Source: Dehalococcoidia bacterium (GTDB lineage Bacteria > Chloroflexota > Dehalococcoidia > UBA2979). Taken from it: 64,000 nucleotides of DNA. Both the position numbers and the translations under genes were made by a program. The stretch is from positions 62,001-126,000 of the forward strand of contig SHYP01000001.1 in assembly GCA_009692725.1 (NCBI GenBank). The letters run 5' to 3'. Below, in pieces: positions 61,637 through 64,000 of this stretch; positions within the stretch are counted from its first letter, which is position 1, and each line of letters begins with the position of its first letter. The notes below the pieces were generated by a model. The model was not told the origin of the DNA. It made no database searches and saw nothing but the letters and a program-made list of their open reading frames with translations.

Positions 61637-63286
61637 CTACCGCTCGATGCTCACGAAGCGCAGCCTTGGGATCACCATCGGCGGCTCCGTCCAGCCCTTC
61701 ACCGCCGCCTTCACCACCACGTGCTGCCGCGCGAAGTACAGCGGGATCCACGCGGCGTCCTGCAACACCTCGCGCTCCGCGTCCTGGTACAGCCGCAGCC
61801 GCGCCGGCGCCTCGCGCTCCGTGCGCGCGCGCTCCAGCAGCCCGTCGAGCGTCGGGTTCGCGTAGTCGAGGTCGTTCAGCGCGGACTTCGAGTAGAACTT
61901 GAGGTCCAGCACGTTCTCCGGGTCCGGGTAGTCCATGATCCAACCGGAGTTGAACAGCTGCAGCCGCCCCGCGTCGACGTCCGCGAAGAACGTCGCCGCA
62001 TCCGTCTGCTTAATCTGCACCTGCACGCCCAGCACCTGCCGCCACTGCTCGATGAACGCCTGCGTGTCGATCGCGCCTTCCGCGCCCGCGCCGATCTCCG
62101 TCAGCGTCACCACCGGCAGCGCGCGACCCGCGTACTTCGACGCTGCCAGCGCCCGCTTCGCCTCCTCCGCATCGAACTTTAGCGTCTTGTCGTCCGGCGT
62201 GTACCCGGGCAGCTGCGGCATCAGCACGCCCGTGGCCGGCGAGATCATCTTGTTGAACGTGACGTCCGCGATGCGCTGCCGGTCGATCGCCAGCCCGAAC
62301 GCGCGACGCACGTTCACATCGTCGAACGGCGGCACCTTCGTGTTGAACGCTAGGTACGAGATCGAGAGCGACGGCGACTCCGTGTACAGCTTGCTGAGCG
62401 GGTTGTTGCGGTCGCGCACCCGGTCGATGTCGTTCACGCTGATGCTCGCCACGTCCAGCTCATCGTTCTCGAACCGCGTGAGCGCGCTCCCACCCGAGAT
62501 CTGGTACAGCACCTGGCTCACCTTCGGCGCCCCGAGGTGATACGCCGTGTTCGCCTCCAGCACGATCCGCTCGCCCAGCCGCCACTCCCGCATCTTGTAC
62601 GGCCCCGTGCCGTTCGGCTTCAGCGTCCAGTTGCGCGGGTTGGACTCCGCCTGCTGGCAGTCGATTACGAACGCCGTCGGGTACGTGAGCTTCGCGAGGA
62701 AGTACGGCTTCGCAGCGTCGATGGTGATGCGCACCGTCTTGCGATCCACCACCTCGACGCCGCGCACGCTTTGCGCGCTCCCCGCCATCTTCTCCCGCGC
62801 GCCCACGATGTCGTTGAGGTACGCCGCCGCCGTGCTGGACGCGAGCCGCCGCTCCGTCGCGCGCTCGATCGAGCACTTGACGTCGTTCGCCTCCACCGCG
62901 CGCCCGTTGTGGAACACCGCGTTGTCGCGCAGCTTGAACGTGTACACCAGCCCATCCGGCGACACGTCGAACGACGCCGCGAGGTCCAGCGACACGTTGA
63001 GGTTCGGGTCGAGCGTCATCAGCCCGCCGAACAGCTCCACGATGTACTCCGCCGACCCCGCGTCGCCCGCCAGCGCCGGGTCGAGCGTGATCGGGTCGCC
63101 CCCCGGCAGCCGCAGCCGCCCCGACGTCGCCCCGCTGTCGATCGCCCCGCGCGAGCTCCCGCTCGCCGGCCCGTCGCCGCCGTCCTTGCCCCCGCTGAGC
63201 AGTAGCACCGCCGAGAGCCCGCCGACCACCAGCACCAGCGCGGCCAGCGTGCCCAGCAGGATCGCGAGCATGCGGTTCTGACTCAT
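61637..63286 (-). CDS. Peptide ABC transporter substrate-binding protein
   Basis: 549 aa from ATG 63286 behind GTGGAG (a GTG at 63298 is open). A signal/anchor helix (LAILLGTLAALVLVVGGLSA) lacks a lipobox cysteine. SBP_bac_5 body: GLVYTFKLRDNAVFHNGRAV, TIDAAKPYFLAKLTYPTAFV, PFDDVNVRRAFGLAIDRQRI and LFNSGWIMDYPDPENVLDLK. Captures oligopeptides outside the membrane and passes them to the two downstream permeases. Confidence 0.92.
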   Translation of the reverse strand: MSQNRMLAILLGTLAALVLVVGGLSAVLLLSGGKDGGDGPASGSSRGAIDSGATSGRLRLPGGDPITLDPALAGDAGSAEYIVELFGGLMTLDPNLNVSLDLAASFDVSPDGLVYTFKLRDNAVFHNGRAVEANDVKCSIERATERRLASSTAAAYLNDIVGAREKMAGSAQSVRGVEVVDRKTVRITIDAAKPYFLAKLTYPTAFVIDCQQAESNPRNWTLKPNGTGPYKMREWRLGERIVLEANTAYHLGAPKVSQVLYQISGGSALTRFENDELDVASISVNDIDRVRDRNNPLSKLYTESPSLSISYLAFNTKVPPFDDVNVRRAFGLAIDRQRIADVTFNKMISPATGVLMPQLPGYTPDDKTLKFDAEEAKRALAASKYAGRALPVVTLTEIGAGAEGAIDTQAFIEQWRQVLGVQVQIKQTDAATFFADVDAGRLQLFNSGWIMDYPDPENVLDLKFYSKSALNDLDYANPTLDGLLERARTEREAPARLRLYQDAEREVLQDAAWIPLYFARQHVVVKAAVKGWTEPPMVIPRLRFVSIER

Positions 63287-63356
63287 CGAGTGCTCCACTT
63301 CGTCGCGTCCCGCGCCCGTAGGTACGACGTGGGAGCCTCTCGAGGATCGCCGCCCA

Positions 63357-64000
63357 TCATACTGTCCGCCCCGCCGCCCCCTCGGCTGCGGGCAGCACGA
63401 CGCTGATGTGCGCCTCGGCCAGCTGCCGCGCGCTCACGGTACTCGGCGCGCCCGTCATCGGGTCCGACGCCGACTTCGTCTTCGGGAACGCGATCACCTC
63501 GCGAATGTCCCGCTCGCCCGCGAACAGCGCCACGGTGCGATCGATGCCCGGCGCGATGCCGCCGTGTGGCGGCGCGCCAAACGTGAACGCCTCCAGCATG
63601 TGCCCGAACTTCTCCCGCGCCTCCGCCTCGTCCATGCCCAGCCGCGACAGCACCCGCAACAGCAACTCCGGCTGGTAGATGCGGATCGACCCCGACCCGA
63701 TCTCCTGCCCGTTGCACACGATGTCGTACGCATGCGAGCGCACCGACGCCGGGTCCGCCTCGATGTGCTCCACGTCCTCCGCGTACGGCGCAGTGAACAG
63801 GTGATGCACCGCGCTCCAGCGCGCCTCCTGCTCGTCCCACTCGAACATCGGGAACTGCGTGACGAACGCGAACTCCAGCCGCAGCGGGTCCGCGAGCCCC
63901 AGCTGCTCCGCCGCGTGCCGCCGCACCGCATCCAGCGCGCGCGAGGTCACCGCGTCCGCCCCCGCCACCAGCAGCAGCAGGTCGCCGCGCCCCGCGCCGC
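63357..64000 (-). CDS. aspS: Aspartyl-tRNA synthetase, C-terminal part
   Basis: Runs off the right edge; 213 residues visible. Class II motifs include FVTQFPMFEWDEQEARWSAV, DIVCNGQEIGSGSIRIY (motif with catalytic Asn/Gly) and motif 3 FGAPPHGGIAPGIDRTVAL. The family end FPKTKSASDPMTGAPS is present, then about 30 residues of tail. Bacterial-type enzyme by the long insertion visible. gatB in the window hints that some Asp-tRNA(Asn) may be amidated, but discrimination cannot be judged from this part. Confidence 0.95.
   Translation of the reverse strand, partial: GAGRGDLLLLVAGADAVTSRALDAVRRHAAEQLGLADPLRLEFAFVTQFPMFEWDEQEARWSAVHHLFTAPYAEDVEHIEADPASVRSHAYDIVCNGQEIGSGSIRIYQPELLLRVLSRLGMDEAEAREKFGHMLEAFTFGAPPHGGIAPGIDRTVALFAGERDIREVIAFPKTKSASDPMTGAPSTVSARQLAEAHISVVLPAAEGAAGRTV

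Overview
This is a chromosomal window from a very GC-rich bacterium. I read it as a member of the Chloroflexota, but that is an inference at moderate confidence: there is no rRNA here. It rests on the overall gene set, on LSP-processed lipoproteins without an obvious outer-membrane apparatus, and on an ABC-ATPase with an AbrB-like tail. Most genes are housekeeping or metabolic and are packed in short operons with ATGA/GTGA stop-start overlaps. Both tRNA genes encode their CCA ends. There is no CRISPR array, intact insertion sequence or prophage. Many genes have a TAnnnT -10 box exactly 6-8 bases before the start codon, the signature of leaderless mRNAs; others have ordinary Shine-Dalgarno leaders.

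Region by region. 0-7.7 kb: mutM (cut by the left edge) and polA (proofreading site degenerate) lie opposite a large ABC permease and a partner ATPase that has lost its catalytic motifs. 7.7-17 kb: small lipoproteins, a DUF4282 protein, a membrane-anchored thermonuclease, a thiol-disulfide membrane protein (CcdA) whose two halves are in swapped order, a flavin-type oxidase, a cyclotransferase-like protein, an alcohol dehydrogenase and tRNA-Glu. Several small genes here are frame-broken. 17-29.6 kb: ACT-malic enzyme, a HicAB toxin-antitoxin pair, a sulfite-oxidase-like enzyme, lspA-rluD-gltX followed by tRNA-Gln, a cupredoxin, rarA, gatB-yvcK and secG. gltX, tRNA-Gln and gatB together point to Gln-tRNA being made by the indirect transamidation route.

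29.6-42.7 kb: an orphan peptide-binding protein, a graveyard of gene fragments (Mrr N-terminus, tyrosine-recombinase C-terminus, a probable glycosyltransferase tail), fmt, rlmN, rplY, an atypical DUF4062-like protein that looks acquired, 5-oxoprolinase/hydantoinase subunits hyuA-hyuB (hyuA carries an in-frame palindromic repeat), an M28 peptidase with an internal 81-bp duplication, and a LysM lipoprotein. 42.7-51.7 kb: a central-carbon block of acyl-CoA carboxyltransferase, NADP-isocitrate dehydrogenase, malate dehydrogenase (apparently starting at CTG) and fumarase, converging on frdABCD. 51.8-64 kb: NUDIX, acetyltransferase, PadR regulator (apparently starting at ATT) with a membrane partner, nadK, tlyA, the protein-quality operon tig-clpP-clpX behind a palindromic operator, a peptide ABC transporter (dppABC type), and aspS (cut by the right edge).

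The most unusual object is the circularly permuted CcdA at 11911-12702. The new ends fall in the cytoplasmic TM3-TM4 loop of the ordinary protein, so the membrane topology is still consistent.
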